NCBI RefSeq assembly: GCF_001632365.1
Contig: NW_024468547.1
Location: 145,820-209,819 of the forward strand
Reading direction: 5' to 3'
Length of the DNA: 64,000 nt
Origin: Laetiporus sulphureus 93-53
Lineage: Eukaryota; Basidiomycota; Agaricomycetes; Polyporales; Laetiporaceae
Shown here: positions 35,191 through 47,882 of the stretch, in pieces
How positions within the stretch are numbered: the stretch's first letter is position 1
How the letters are laid out: each line of letters opens with the position of its first letter
Program-made: the position numbers and the translations under genes
Notes under the pieces: generated by a model
The model's input: the letters and a program-made list of their open reading frames with translations, nothing else
Databases searched by the model: none
Told to the model about the DNA's origin: nothing

Positions 35191-38100
35191 GACGTGCGGC
35201 TGTCCGTCGACGGCTGAGACGCACGGACGGATTTTGCGGGGCACGGGTTGTGTAAGCGGCTAGTGCTCCAAGCTGCAGAGCTCGGAGGCGAAGGACGGAG
35301 ATGGACGAACACAAGGAGTAAGAGAGAGATTATGTGAGGAATGCCGTTCCTGAAGGAACGTCGAAAAATTCTGGACCAAGGAATTGACGGGCCATGAGAC
35401 CACAAATCCACAAAGTCATTTTCACTATATTATTCAACTTAGTTCGTGACCCCTAGAACCTTGATAGTCTTTCGTGGGGAAAATCATAATCTGAGCAAGA
35501 AAATAGCTGCCCGTAACATATCAGCTTACTCCTCATAAATTGCAACGAGCAGAAAAAGGTAAGAAATGAACACGACAATGAAAGGACTTGGCCTTATTGA
35601 ACAAGAATGACAACAGGTAATCGTCAAGTACGAGTTGGAGGCCAGGCCATCAGCAATGCCATTTATGTTTCAGTCATCCATCCAGAATGTGCGGGAATGC
35701 AGTGAGTGCATAAACGGTATATTCACGGATATGGATCGGAAAAAGGACATTACAGCTAAATGGCCAGCCTCTGTGGCCACGTAGCTGATCCACCGGTCTC
35801 CCGCACGACGAAATTAATACTGCGGCCCTTTGGGCAGGACGTGAGTATGGTGCCCTCAGGTGTCGGTGGCATCCTCGAGACTACCGTGACTATCGGCGTG
35901 ACGTGACATAGTCACGATATGTCACGCTCGTAATCTTTTAGTCTTTTAGGAGACAGATGGATAACAACGTGCTCAGGACTGGCGAACCGCTACTGCACGC
36001 GTGCGATAGCGATTTGCAACAGTCCAGCAGGATGTGCGGACTAGCGCAAAGGCAGACGCAAGCGGATGCCGGTAGGTTCATATCAGATCACGGGCTATCA
36101 TTCGCCGGATCCTGTTGCTTGAATTCCTCGACGGGCAGGCAGCTCGAGAGGCATGGCGAGAAGAATTCGCAAAGCAGCCCCAGGCTGCTGCCTTGCTTCC
36201 TTCCAGAGATGAAAGATGGCAATCGGCTTACCTCTCAGCGAACGGGCGAGCATTTGGAGACTCCATGGTCCACGGCAGAGACCGGCATCAGATATATTGG
36301 GAACGATGGGTCTTTTTTTACTGAGCGCGTTTTCCTGCGACTCAGCAGTCAGAACCGTCGAAAGTCGCTCACTGATCAGGCAGTTCATTTGACTATTATC
36401 GTGGAAGACCAATGACCAGGCTTTCTCGACAAGACTGCGGCGTATCCGTGGAATCCGAGCCGTCCGATAAATGAAACAGAGCTCCAGCACCTGCGCAGAG
36501 CAAAAGCAGGTTTTTCAGACCGTAACTTCAGCAAAGATGCTCGGTGTTTTGGCATAGATATATATAGCGCCCGCTCATGGCCGTCGACTGTGACGTTGGG
36601 TATAGCAGATCCACAGAGCGCAAGTAGAGTCGAGTTGCAGGAATGATGGTAGCGGCCGAGCAGAGAGATGGACGGAGATGGTCAAAGTCTGAGAGCATCT
36701 GTGCCACGAGGCGGCACGAGCGCCCCAGGCCTCGCAAGCGAGCCCAACTCGGCGAAACCGGGACTTTATCAGCTACCACCTCTCTCTGCGATACGAGCTC
36801 TCGTTTTTCTTCCCTTCCCCAGTAGCAAAGGCAGTTGGACTATGAACCGCAAGAAGCCAGGAAAAAAGCGATAATCGCCGCTCAAGCTCTCATTAGCTCT
36901 CTGTTACTGCCGATACGGTCGGGATGGTGTGCGGTGGCAAAATACTGTGCTTTTGCTGGCATGAGGACCCGTACTCACCAATGGCCGATTCAAAATTCCT
37001 CGAAATCGTCGACTGGGGTTCCAACCAGCCGGAAGCATCTGGTTCAAGTCGAATACGACCAATTGCTTATCGGTGTAATCGCCAGCATGCTTCGGAACAG
37101 GACTTCTGGCTTCAGCGACGCCCATCAAGAGTACACTGACGTTGAACGCTTTTAGGCGAACGTCAGTGCAGGAGCCATGCGTCTGTTCGCCATGGCGGGA
37201 TGTCCGGATGTGCTTCCCGGGAACGTCAAATTTTGATGGCGCTGCCCTTGAGCTTGGAACGTCAATACGCGCTCGCAAGGCTTGAATCACTGGCCACACT
37301 GGCCTTTCATTCAAACACATTGTCAAATAAGCTACATTGTCTATGAGGACGCTTATGGGCATGTGGATGGATCGCGATCAGTGAGATGTGGTTGTGGACT
37401 CATCGAGCCTAAATCAAATCTCATGCTGCGGTGCGCCCTTTCTGCAGAGTTTCTTTAGGTCGAATTGGTTGTAGGGATGTATGAGAGTTGAGGTCGCTCA
37501 AATCACTGGACATCAGGATATGGAATATTCTTTATGGTGAGTTGATTCGGGTTCATTCGTGTTCTGAGTCGGACTCCTTTGAAGACCTCGCATATGTTTT
37601 ATCATGCACCAACATTATATGGATATTGCTGCCGTCAAAAACGAAGCGACCAATCCCTGATGACAGCTCATTGCGTCAAGGCTCGTCAAATATTTCTGGC
37701 GTTCGGTGCTCAGTTCACGCGCATACATGTAACCGTCAACCGAACCACCGCATGGGCTGCATGGTCAAAATGAAGTTCACCTATCTATCTTCACTGTCTC
37801 GTACATAGGGTCGCTCGTATCGCCAGAGCCGCTTTGCTGGTCTTTGACGGTGTATTTCGATAATATGTCATGTTCCGATGGGGACAGCAGACCCTCCAAT
37901 GCGGCATTCGCACATTCGTTCTCAACGGCGACAATCCAGGTTCATCTCGGAAACGTGAACCCCACGTCTCGTGCTGACACAATCTCATTGCTACTGGCGT
38001 AAAGTTTACAGTTGCCAGTGTGCTTGTGAGTTGGGCCTGGAGCCTTGGTGTTCCGAGGTCGGCTGCTCCACAAAAGCTGGCTCAAGGCCGCACGAATTTA

Positions 38101-40767
38101 ACCCTCGATGTCGCTAGAACGTTGCATCCAGCTGTCAGCATAGGCGATCCTGTAGCTGTTCACCGCCCGACGCCTCGCGTAAGGTGGTTTATTCTATCTT
38201 TTCCGGGATGAAGATCTCTAAAGTCGGCATGAAACGCTCATTGCATGCAACTACGCCGCGATGACATTTTTTCCTTTCTCAAAAGCTTGTTGCGACCACG
38301 TCGAGGTCATTGAGGTGAAATGGGCGTACAAGTGCAATAACCAAGCTCGATCAATCAACCGATCTCGCCTGCGTGGTGAGGTGGTAACTCATCGAATTCT
38401 CATCTCCGTTCACCTCCTCAGCATTTGTTCGAAGGCATCGAGGTACGAACGTGAGCCTTATGGCACTCTACTAGCGAAGGCCTGTGTCAAGCTCACGATA
38501 ATTGAGCTCGCCTTGTGAGGGTCGAAACGCGCTCCATTGAAAATTGAGCTCAGCCCACAATCGGAGGATATCGGTGACAAGGCGCAGACTCTCCTTCACC
38601 GTCATCATGTGCGTCCCGGGGAGATCGGGACGCGTATGCTGACGGTGCAGGAGAGCTTCTCAGTGGACTCACTCGAACGAACTGACTCGACGTAATTCAA
38701 GCACAGCTCGTAATTCCTGCAAGCGGGCATCCTAACCACTCAGTCAGGTGGGTCTTGTTTCTATTCTACAAGTTCTGAGTGTACCTACATTGAATGGAAG
38801 TCACTCTGGGAGAGTGCGCACGCTCGAGTCGCTCTACAATTTGCCTAGCTCGTATCAATGCCGCTCATTTTCTACTCTCCAATGCTGTGGCTGCTGCTAT
38901 CAAGCGATGTCACGCTCCTTCGTACCACGAAACAAGCGACGGTTCGATCGACCGGTCTTCAATTCCACGCTGCAAAATAACCGTGTTCTCGTCACAGCCG
39001 GCCCATGCCATTGTCATCACATACGTCCAAACCCGTAGCTTCACACCATGCATCAACGAACCGAGGTGAGGTGTTTGCGCGTCCAGAGCGGCCGATCATA
39101 TATCATATCACGCGAGGTTGTATGCTTCATTTCTCGACTCCAACCCCGCTGATGCTTCGAACTTTTTATTCGCTTCATCTGTGTTTCAGGAACTTGTCGT
39201 CAACGTGTTTCCTCCAATCATCTCGTTCGAGTGGAATGTCTGATCGGCAATGCGAGTGACGACTGCAGAGCCTCCAATTGGCGCCTCTGGGCTCTGGACA
39301 GCATATGCAGAACTTGCTAATGACTGCGCGCAAGTGCTACGACAGCGTCATTTGACGGCACAGGATCACAGCACAGTGCTCGTCCCGCATGGCGTACATT
39401 TCTGCGCCATGTACTCGCACAAGCCTCTCTTGCGAAAAACAAATGATGGCTCCCGAGCTCCGTGCGACATGCTCGCTCCGTTCTTCGGCTCCCTTCACGT
39501 CGACGCCACGCCGCCTCCACCGCGAATCTCGCCTCGACATCAAGAATATCTCCGCACCCACCACGTTTCCGCAACTTCTCGCGAGCCGGCGGCACACGCA
39601 CGCACGCGCTGCTCGCGATCCGGACTGCCTTCAAGTTGCCTTGATTGACAGCGCCACGGTTGCGGTACCTCCCATCAAGACTTCGATCGGAGCTGGACTG
39701 CCAACTTCCTGCCGAAGCCAACGTTCACCGGGTTCACCTCGCACTCGGAGTTCCATGGGTCCGTGTGTTCACGCCAGTGGACCTCCCAGCTTCGGAGTTG
39801 TGTCGTGCACACCACCTGCCACCGTTTCCTCCACCGAAGGTCTGCGTACTCCAGTCCGCATGGACGCCTCCCAGGGCCACGCCACATAGTATGGCATCCC
39901 CATTCCCTGATCCGCCACCCCAACACTTAGTGTGACGGCCAAAGAGGCTGTTGCCAGTGAGCGCTGATTCATCAAGAGCCTGAGCGTCGCCACTCTGCCC
40001 GGTGGCAGATTGATGTCGAGGCCACGATCTGTGATTGTGAAATTGCTACACGACAAACATCACGACGATGCTATCTATCGTCAAACCGGTGATTTGGTCG
40101 TGAATTCGTGACAGATCCGCCACCGGCCACCTCGGAGCTTGATTTACCTGTTTCAGTTCTGACTTTGGTGCGTCCAGCGTCCTGCTCCTGTTCCAGTGAA
40201 AGTCAACCGTGGCCGAACACCTTGCGCTTCGTACACGCCTTCGTGGATGCAGAAGTATCGTTGCCCCGCCGAAGCGGCGAGACAATTACACGTTTAGAAT
40301 ATCCCGCCGAAACAGCAAGTGATGTACGTTATTCGTGATTGCGCACCAGTCTGGAAAGATCTACTCGGCGTGATAGAAGAGAAGCTCGGGGAACGAGTAT
40401 TGACGGTAAAATACATGCGGGGAAAGTGAAATGACAAATGCAACAACAACGGCGACTAAAGGAGAACCTAGAGTTCAGCCACGAGGGTCCGGGACAGAGC
40501 GATGAGGCAAGAGCAGGGACCAAGTTGGAGATGAAAGCCAAACTGGCATCCGCGTGTCAGATGAAACACGGCAAAAAAAAGGCAATCTCAAGGGGCGGCG
40601 CTTGGAATACGCTCCGGGTATGACATGCAAAAGGGTATGGGGTATCCACATATGAAGTACATGGATTCAAGGAGGCAGCGGCGAGGCAGTAATGAGGCCT
40701 CACATAGGGGGCGCATCGCGCCATGTCGGAATACGGATTTTGGACCGCAGCGTGAATGTCTCCATGC
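35191..40767. other. 5.6 kb gene-poor region
   Basis: This is the longest stretch without a supportable gene. A minus-strand frame at 36904-37362 (152 residues) has fairly protein-like composition ('MGVAEARSPVPKHAGDYTDK') but no domain. Overlapping open frames on both strands at 39250-39940 reflect higher GC there. A minus-strand frame near 39.95-40.05 kb contains 'NFTITDRGLDINLPPGRVAT', faintly like the 'NRGLxIxLP' motif of fungal HET-type proteins, but nothing around it supports that. Much of the region may be decayed sequence. Confidence 0.35.
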
Positions 40768-42089
40768 TTAGACGGCGCTCATTCTGCGCCCGGCAGGGGC
40801 ATTACGCACCGGCGGCGTAACGAGCATTGGCAGCGCCCCGCGGCGCGTCAAGTGCTCCGGCTTTGAGCGCGCTGGCAGAGCCTGGCTGCTGAACCCGGGT
40901 CTGAGCTTATTGGGGGACTCGATGGCTTGCGTGGGGAGCGGGATCGCCGTGGTAGTGCGCGCGCGCATGCGCATGATCGGCGTCCCGGCGCGGATGAGCT
41001 CGATGAGCCGCGAGTGCTTACGAGCCTCGGCGAGGAAGAGATGTGCGCCCATTAGCTCCGTGTCGGGTGTCAGATGGATCCGCTCCAGCGACGGGTTTGC
41101 AGAAATCTGAGGCGCCAAAGTGTCAGATTGTTATTGAGGAGAGGGATGCGATGACGTCGAGACAGGACGTACCTCCAGAAGGGTGGTGTTCCAGACCGCT
41201 GGCAGGAGCGCGCTCACGTCACGCAATTTCGGTGCGATGGCCAGAGATGCTGCGAACGATGCGGATGCTGGAGAGGGCGAGAAGCGGAATGCAATGTTGA
41301 CGGTTTCCTGAACGGTTAAGTCGGGATCAGTAAGCGAAATGAAGCATTGCATTCGACTCTCTTTAAGCGCACTTAGCAGGCAGCATTCAGCAGCATATAT
41401 ATGCGCCTTTATGGGCGTGACGCATCATACGATTCCGAGCGCGGATGGTGCATGGGACGACAGCAACAATGAAAGAAGATACTCACGAGGTGCTTCCAGG
41501 AGGTGATAGCCTTCCCGAGCTGCTCGAAAATAAGCGTAGGCCCCGGCTGCGTCAGATAAGCGTTCTTGCGAATGACGAGGTGCCTGATTTTGCGCATCTT
41601 CGCAAAGCTGCTGCAGAACTTGAACACCTTCGCATCCGCCTCGTGTGGGTCAGCCTGCGCGCTGGATATCATGCCCGGCGCGACCGGAGGAGCGGAGCCG
41701 TTGTCGACAGTCATATCGAAAGCCTCCAGGTTGCGGCAGGAGCACACGACGTCCACGAGCGCGTCGAACGTGCCTTCAATCCGGATGCTCCGCACGAGCT
41801 CGCCGAGCTCCGGGCTCGTGCGCAGGGTGCCCGCTAGGAGTGCTGTGTTCCGGGCAGTGCGTAGCACGACATGGCGGTAGTGCAGAGGAGTCGCGATGCG
41901 CCGCCATGTGCGGGAGACGAGCAGCGGCGCGATGTGTGCGGGGACACGAGTGCTGTTGCCGGAGGGAACATAGCCTTTCATTGAATGCCAGGAAGGGCGG
42001 TAGCCGGCAGAGGGAGATGACGTGACGACAGCGAATTGTAAAATGTGCTCGAGGATCTCCTCGGGCATGCATGAGATGGTGAGCGGCAT
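40768..42089 (-). CDS. F-box-like protein
   Basis: Three exons (41487-42089, 41173-41307, 40768-41106), all phase 0, give 358 residues. The N-terminus 'MPEEILEHILQFAVVTS' and, about 45 residues later, 'PLLVSRTWRRIATPLHYRHV' match the split F-box pattern of agaricomycete F-box proteins, which have an insertion between the first helix and the 'vsr.w...a.p.ly' helix. The rest contains weak leucine-rich segments ('KIRHLVIRKNAYLT', 'NPSLERIHLTPD') and a Pro/Arg-rich tail ending 'NAPAGRRMSAV'. F-box proteins link substrates to SCF ubiquitin ligases through Skp1. The substrate is unknown. Such genes are highly expanded in these fungi. Confidence 0.78.
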
Positions 42090-42597
42090 GATGGATGTCG
42101 TCGAGAGTATGTAGGGGGCCTAGAGGACCGAGGTAGAGACCAGCTCGATATTATATAGGTCAAGGCACAACTAAACTGAAACACAGAGAGGCGCTATGCA
42201 AAGTCAATGTTTCAGCGCCTAGCCGGGACGCCACAGGCAAGTAACGCTCACCGGAGGGTTCTATATATGCGCACGACGCTCGCTCGATCGCGCCTTGGAG
42301 AAGGTGCCGCCTAAAGCTCCGACGAAACTTGCAGCGTACTGAATAAGTACTAGCACGAAGAGCTCAGTTCTCGGCACAACTATGGCTGAGGGTTGGGCCC
42401 GGGAGACGGCTCAGGGGCTTGACGACGAACAATGTGCTAGCGCGAGGGCACGATGCGAGCAGCGGACGAGGGGGGGATGGTCGGGAGGAAAGGGAGGGAC
42501 GGACGCAGCCTTTTTCAATGTTTGGGCATGGCTGATTCCACGGTGTCTGGGTCGAACAGAAGAGTACGTCAAATTCGGCGGGCGAAGCGATGAGAAA
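42090..42597. other. Upstream region of the F-box gene
   Basis: This interval holds the leader and promoter of the leftward F-box gene. A TATATAGG-like element lies at about 42151-42158, some 60-70 nt upstream of the ATG at 42089. A plus-strand frame from 42382 shows no domain. Confidence 0.4.
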
Positions 42598-43126
42598 TCA
42601 CGGCGACGATGGACCAAAATCTGTGGCGGCGTTGGCCCACACAGCGTATTCCCGATTAGGAAATTCAGGGCCGGCTCCAATCTCCGACCGACTCCGATTC
42701 GTTGGCCGCTTCTTGGGCGGCGCTGTCCTGTTCGGGTCATCGACCGAACCAAAGGCACAGATCTCCTCTGCAATTATGGCGAGTCTATAACCTTTTTTCT
42801 TCGGTCGCGATAGTTCGGATCGCTTCGCGTTGCCATATCCACCAACGAGACAATCGGCGGCATCCACGACAAGGTCTGATGGCGCCCGACTGAGAATACA
42901 TCGCTTCTCGGATGGCAGAGGGTCCGTGATGAGGATGAAGATGGTCCTATCGTACGCCAGAACAATATGTGGCTTTTGCCGCTTTGACCCTTCTTCGCAC
43001 CTTCTGGTACCAGAACGTCCACTGGGGTTGCAAACTCTGATGTTGCGGGCGACAATCAGCTTCGCGGCCCTTGCATAGATTCGCGACTGCTTCCTTCTGA
43101 CGACTTCTGGAACGTGTGTCTCTTAC
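42598..43126 (-). CDS. Hypothetical protein, 3' exon of an unresolved gene
   Basis: Although the longest ATG-initiated frame starts at 42867, the same minus-strand frame is open upstream to about 43126. It encodes about 175 residues with balanced composition ('IYARAAKLIVARNIRVCNPS', 'HIVLAYDRTIFILITDPLPS', 'RAPSDLVVDAADCLVGGYG'), then a basic Lys/Arg/Pro-rich tail and a stop at 42598. A stop lies just upstream of 43126, so an acceptor is expected there and the 5' exons are missing from my model. I recognise no domain. Confidence 0.4.
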
Positions 43127-44319
43127 AATATGGGCCGTCCTGCTCGGTCATGTCAGAAGTGAGTTCTGGTTATCACCGACTAAACTCCAAGCAGCCCTGC
43201 CGTACCACTTACCTCAGTGTGGACAGGTCTTAGCGCGGTTCCAGCCCGCATGTTCCTATCCACATTCCGTCAGCACGGTAGGAAGCATTACTTGATGTTC
43301 GAATTCGCACCGTTCGCCGAAGGCCAGTCTCTTCGAGCTCGATAGGCACTTGGCCCATGACTGCGCTGTGGGGTTTACCGTTTTGAAATGCGCTGCCGAG
43401 ATGCGCGTGGAAGGATTCATTCAGTGGAGCAGGCTGTACGCATCCCATTCGGCCGCATTTTGAATTTTGAAAAGGGGATTTGTAGTCCTTGGACCAGAGC
43501 ATCGCGAGAAGCGTTCTATGAACGAGCACGAGATACGCTCAAGTGACCAGCTGAGCCAAAGACGACGTCGAGATCCCCAGCCGGCGCGCGATGTTCTGGG
43601 AAGATCGCGGAAGCGGTTGAAACAGAATTGAAGAAGATAGAGTATGGACTTGCGATACGGAAGAGGACAAAGCGATGTCCTTACGGGGCAAAGGTAGCAC
43701 TCCGTATCTGGGCCTATTAACTGCATCTCTGAGCAATCCTCATCCGACCTCGGCGCGGATATGATCGAAGAGATGGGCACTCCATGGGTAAGTGTCAGGA
43801 AATCCTGAGACCGGCGCACTGATGGCCCTCTGCTGCGAAGCGCGACGTTGAGAACATCAAGGGAGCGAGAACCTCGCTCCGCATGACACGGTCTTCCGTC
43901 AGAAAATTGTGACAAGATGGCGAAGAGCAAGCCTGTGAACGCGAAAAGTACATCGTGGCGACGGGCGCTAACACGCGATGCGCGTTGGCGCGCAGGGTAA
44001 AACAATGCGCCACCAAATCCAAATATTTGGCCCTGGATACCGAGCTGGGAAGGCGTGGCCACCTGCCGTCAGACAACGTTGCCGGTAATTCCTCAAGGTG
44101 AGCACGAATCTTTGCTTGAATGGTGTTCAGATATGCGAGGTGGAATGCTGGTTGCTTGGGCTGTCGAAAGAGGCAGGGCAAGAAGGGGAACTTTGCAGGG
44201 AAGGGATGGATGGCAAACTTGGGTGGCTGATGACGCCAGGCTCTGGATTTTCTCGTCTGTAATTTGGAGGGGGGACCGCTTGCTGATTGCTGCTTCGTTG
44301 GATGGTTTGGTCTGCTTAG
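43127..44319. other. Spacer with unplaced minus-strand fragments
   Basis: Minus-strand frames at 43421-44181 include protein-like pieces ('AYLNTIQAKIRAHLEELPAT', 'LRANAHRVLAPVATMYFSRS') that might be 5' exons of the gene at 42598, but I could not join them. The right end is the RPL24 promoter. Confidence 0.3.
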
Positions 44320-44971
44320 ATGGTACGTTTGCGGATTTCACGTCAACGCTCGCTTGAATTGACCACACTTGTTGTTGGAGTATAGAAGGCCGAGATCGAT
44401 TCGTTTTCCGGGTACCGTATCTACCCTAGCAAGGGCAGGCTCTTTGTCCGTACCGACAACAAGGTCTGCACTACATCGCCCCGACAAAGTCACTCCATCA
44501 CCCTCCTCACCCGTACTCCTCTCCATAGATCTTCCGCTTCTCCACCGGAAAGACCGAATCGCTCTTCAAGCAGCGCAAGAACCCGCGCAAGATCGCATGG
44601 ACGGTGGTCTACCGCCGGATGCACAAGAAGGGCCTCCAGGAGGAGGTCGCCAAGAAGCGCTCTCGAAAGACGGTGAAGCACCATCGCGGCATCGTCGGCG
44701 CAGACCTCACCGCCATCGCCGCCATGCGAAACCAGACCGCGCAGGCCCGTATTGACCAGAGGACAAAGGCCATCCAGAAGGCCAAGGCGGAGAAGAAGGA
44801 GAAAGAGTCGAAGAAGGAGAAGACCAAGGTGCGTAGCGCATACCAATTGATTTTTCCTTTGTTTTGGGGGGTAGTGTTGACGAGTTGTGTTAGCCTGCAA
44901 CACGGGCACCGGCGGCGGGCGGGCCCCGGGTGTCGAAGCAGCAGATGAAGGGCGGCAAGGGCGGCCGTTGA
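44320..44971 (+). CDS. RPL24: 60S ribosomal protein L24 (eL24)
   Basis: Four exons (44320-44322, 44386-44463, 44529-44828, 44894-44971). The first exon is just the ATG, followed at once by a consensus GTACGT donor; the second begins 'KAEIDSFSGYRIYPSKGRLF'. The third has 'FRFSTGKTESLFKQRKNPRK', 'AWTVVYRRMHKKGLQEEVAK' and 'KRSRKTVKHHRGIVGA', all highly typical. The protein is about 152 residues, ending in a Gly/Lys-rich tail 'KQQMKGGKGGR'. eL24 forms part of an intersubunit bridge of the cytosolic ribosome. Intron 2 has an unusual GTCTGC donor but is required to restore 'DNKIFRF'. A one-codon first exon is a recurrent feature of ribosomal protein genes. Confidence 0.95.
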
Positions 44972-45407
44972 GCACACGCTTCCCGTTCGATTCTTGTTCT
45001 CGTCGCTCTGCTGTGATATTATTCCATTCCATTCCTTTGCACGCACGAGAATGTATGGCTGCAGCATGGCCACGCTATATGACTTAATGATAATGCTGTA
45101 TCCGGACGAGCGACGGGGACTGGGTTTGTCGCGGGCGCTGCGTACCTCAGGACTACCCATCCGGCAAGTTTGCAATGGATGTGCACATTTGCCCACTTTA
45201 TATATGGTGTTTGCAGAAGCTCTCGTTGAACTGCTGGCCACGAGAACGGAGGCAACGGTGACACAGACAGGTATTGCAATACCAATACATTCCAAGGATC
45301 AATACGAACGAACCCATAGGCTATAAGGGTGCCTCCACAAAGCGAATAATCTACACATAAATTAGGATGTGTAGTGCGACTGTCCAGGCACCGCTCTAGT
45401 AGACTTC
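44972..45407. other. Convergent 3' flanks
   Basis: RPL24 and the coiled-coil gene at 45408 run toward each other here. Nothing else was seen; the overlapping open frames lack domains. Confidence 0.45.
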
Positions 45408-47470
45408 TCAAGATCCAGTCTCGAAAAGGACATTTCCAGTGAGTTGAGCCAGTTTCACGAACGAGTCCATCAGCGCAGGCACGACGAACGGTTCCCTGCA
45501 TTCGCGCCGGATATCTTCCAAGGCGTCTTCCGCATGAATGCGCCGCTCGCCCTCCACGCGCAACGCCATCTCCGCGGTGTACCGCGCACCAGACTCCTGC
45601 GCGAGCTGGGTTCGGAGCGCTGCGTCCACCGACGAAACGAAGAACGACGATCAGCAAAAAATTTACGGATGCGCAGTGCAGGATCTTCGCGGGCGTATGG
45701 ATTGGCACGTACCGGTTATCTCGTCTTGCAGCTCGGCGTTGGCCCTCCACAGTTGGTCCAGCAGATCGGGCGCGGACTCGCGTACCTCAGATCCTGCGCT
45801 AGATTGCGTGAGCGTGTGTGCAGATGCAGATTCGCGAATGGGCGCGTTTCCCTGGAGATGAGGCGATTTAGACTCGTCGTCAGAGGCTGCAGGCAGGTTC
45901 TCAGATACAGACACCGGGGACTCGGAAAAGCCGGACGGTGCCGCCGTGGCCGTAGCGGGTGCTGCAGGAGGGGAAGGGTCTCGACCGTTACATTGATCTG
46001 CGAATGGTTTGGAATAATCGCTGGACGCTGATGTGGACGCTGATGGCAGAAAAAGGGGGAGAGACTCTTCGCAGGAAGACTCAAGAATGCTAGTGCCTCG
46101 GACAGGAGAAGGTGCTGCTGCTAGACCTGATAGGGTCAACTCAGTTGACATGACATTGATTGCTGGATATTCCTGATCAGAGTCTCTGGTCGTAGCCACT
46201 CGACGCAGAGGAGGGCCCGGTGGAGAAGGAGAACTGAACGAACTGTGAGACAGGGACCCATCCAGAAAACACGACGACGCCTCAGACAATCGTGCCGGTA
46301 CAGAAGGAGGAAGTGACGGTGATATCTCGCGAAGGAGTGTCCAAGCAGGCAATGGCACAAGCGTAGAGTTTGTCAAGATGGTGCCGCAGTGTGCTGAAGT
46401 CATGGTAATATGGCGTCGTTCCGGACCATGGGCCGGGTCATGTCGCATTGGAGGGGAGCGTAACGTTGTGAGAGTTGACTCCGTATCTGTTCGCCGTGCG
46501 GAATTGTTCGAGGGCTGGAGAGGCCGACGAGACTCGTTGACTGCATCTTGCGAGTGGTGAGCAGTAATAGCATCAACAGACTGGTGTATGTACTGTCCGT
46601 TAGTCTCACAAGCATTCGAAAGGAAAAAGAACACACCTTCACGCAACACCAACTTGAATTCGGACGAGCGGCAGTCGAACAGAGACTCGATTGCCTTGAC
46701 GCTTCCTGCTTCACGTCAGACGACTTAGACGCACTTGCGGCAGCAATGACGCTCATTTTCGCGCACATAGATCTGGCACGTCTGTAAGGGGGGCGAGCAA
46801 CAGGTGATGCGGACATCCTAGCTTTGAGCGTTGACTTTACAGGCGGAGAGGCCTTGCCTATGTTGGAAGCCGTAGGATTGGTCATCTGATTTTTAGGCAC
46901 TCGAATCATTTGCTCCCCGTTGCTGCCATACTATCAGCCATCGCTGACGGCAATGACCCGACAGTCAGGAAGACCCACCCGTCGTACAGCCGTAGGTCAG
47001 CGCTACGATAAGCGAGTTGTGAGCACGTAGCAGTATAGGGGAGATATCGGGATCGCGACATACATCAGTTTTCTCTCTAGAAGCGGGATGTATTTGCGAT
47101 TTTCGACGTTCGAGAAAGCCTGCAGTATACGTTCCCGCAATCTCTAAGAACGTAACAATTATCCGCCGGTCAGAAATCTTTATTGTTCGTGCAGTAGTGA
47201 GCCAACCATCGCATGGGCGTTCTGAGGCGTGTCCAGTGAGAGCCAGCCGCACTTCACGTCACCAGATTGGTGACTCGGTTGCTTGCACCATGGATGTGGG
47301 AACCCAAGACATCGTAGATCATCTTCGACGAACCGTAGAAATTCGCCTTGGTTCAGATTGTTCGCTCCTTCTTTGAGGTAGAGCGCTCTTTCGCCTCTGT
47401 ATTGGATGCGCAGGACTATTTGGCATTGCATTGCAATAGCAACAGCTGCTGGGCTTCGAGTGGTTGACAT
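45408..47470 (-). CDS. Coiled-coil protein of an unrecognised tandem-duplicated family, copy A
   Basis: The gene starts at ATG 47470 with a folded-looking N-terminal segment ('IVLRIQYRGERALYLKEG'), continues through Ser/Pro-rich disordered exons (46.9-45.7 kb), and ends in a coiled coil: 'ELQDEITALRTQLAQESGAR', 'EGERRIHAEDALEDIRREC', then 'PFVVPALMDSFVKLAQLTGN' and a stop at 45408. The copy directly upstream (47883-49547) has the same N-terminal and C-terminal blocks. The splice after 'DEIT' (GTACGT donor) is clear; exon borders around 46.7 kb are uncertain. No known domain. Repeated 'SP' motifs suggest phosphorylation. Location and function are unknown. Confidence 0.6.
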
Positions 47471-47882
47471 CGTGGGATCAGGGTGATACCGGTAGTGCCA
47501 ATGGCTTGCTGTAAAGAGTTTTACTAATTAAAAACACACAGAGAAAAAAATAAGGATGTATGGGCTAGGACAAAGGAATGAGGTGTTGCTGCATGGTTGA
47601 AGTTGAGATCTAACTCGGGAATGCGAGCGTGACATGCGTGTCTCATGCAGTCATGTGCATTGTGACAACCGTGTAGTCGTATGTTCATGAGCAGCGGCGA
47701 CAGTGAGGGCGAGCGAACTAGCGACCTACGCCCCCGATGTCACGCACGACGAACCCTGTTAAAATGACTGCATGCTTCCATTGGTATACAAACAATACTG
47801 TTTACATGGCCCTGGCCCTGCCAAGCGATAGCACTCAATAACAACATAGTGGATGGGTGGTTGTGGGGAAGCGAGGTATCTC
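47471..47882. other. Spacer between the tandem copies
   Basis: About 0.4 kb holding the copy A promoter and copy B 3' flank. No gene was seen. Confidence 0.45.

Noticed and set aside
38640..38760. A tRNA-like stretch on the minus strand (GACTGAGTGGTTAGGATGC near 38735)
   Set aside because: It resembles a D arm, but no acceptor stem or standard T arm pairs with it at the right distance.
39317..39940. Overlapping 80-166 codon frames on both strands
   Set aside because: Frames open on several strands at once in a GC-rich stretch are typical of chance; none shows a domain or joins to other exons.
39950..40056. A HET-domain-like motif ('TDRGLDINLP')
   Set aside because: Only a few residues match, and neither side continues with the expected sequence of such proteins.
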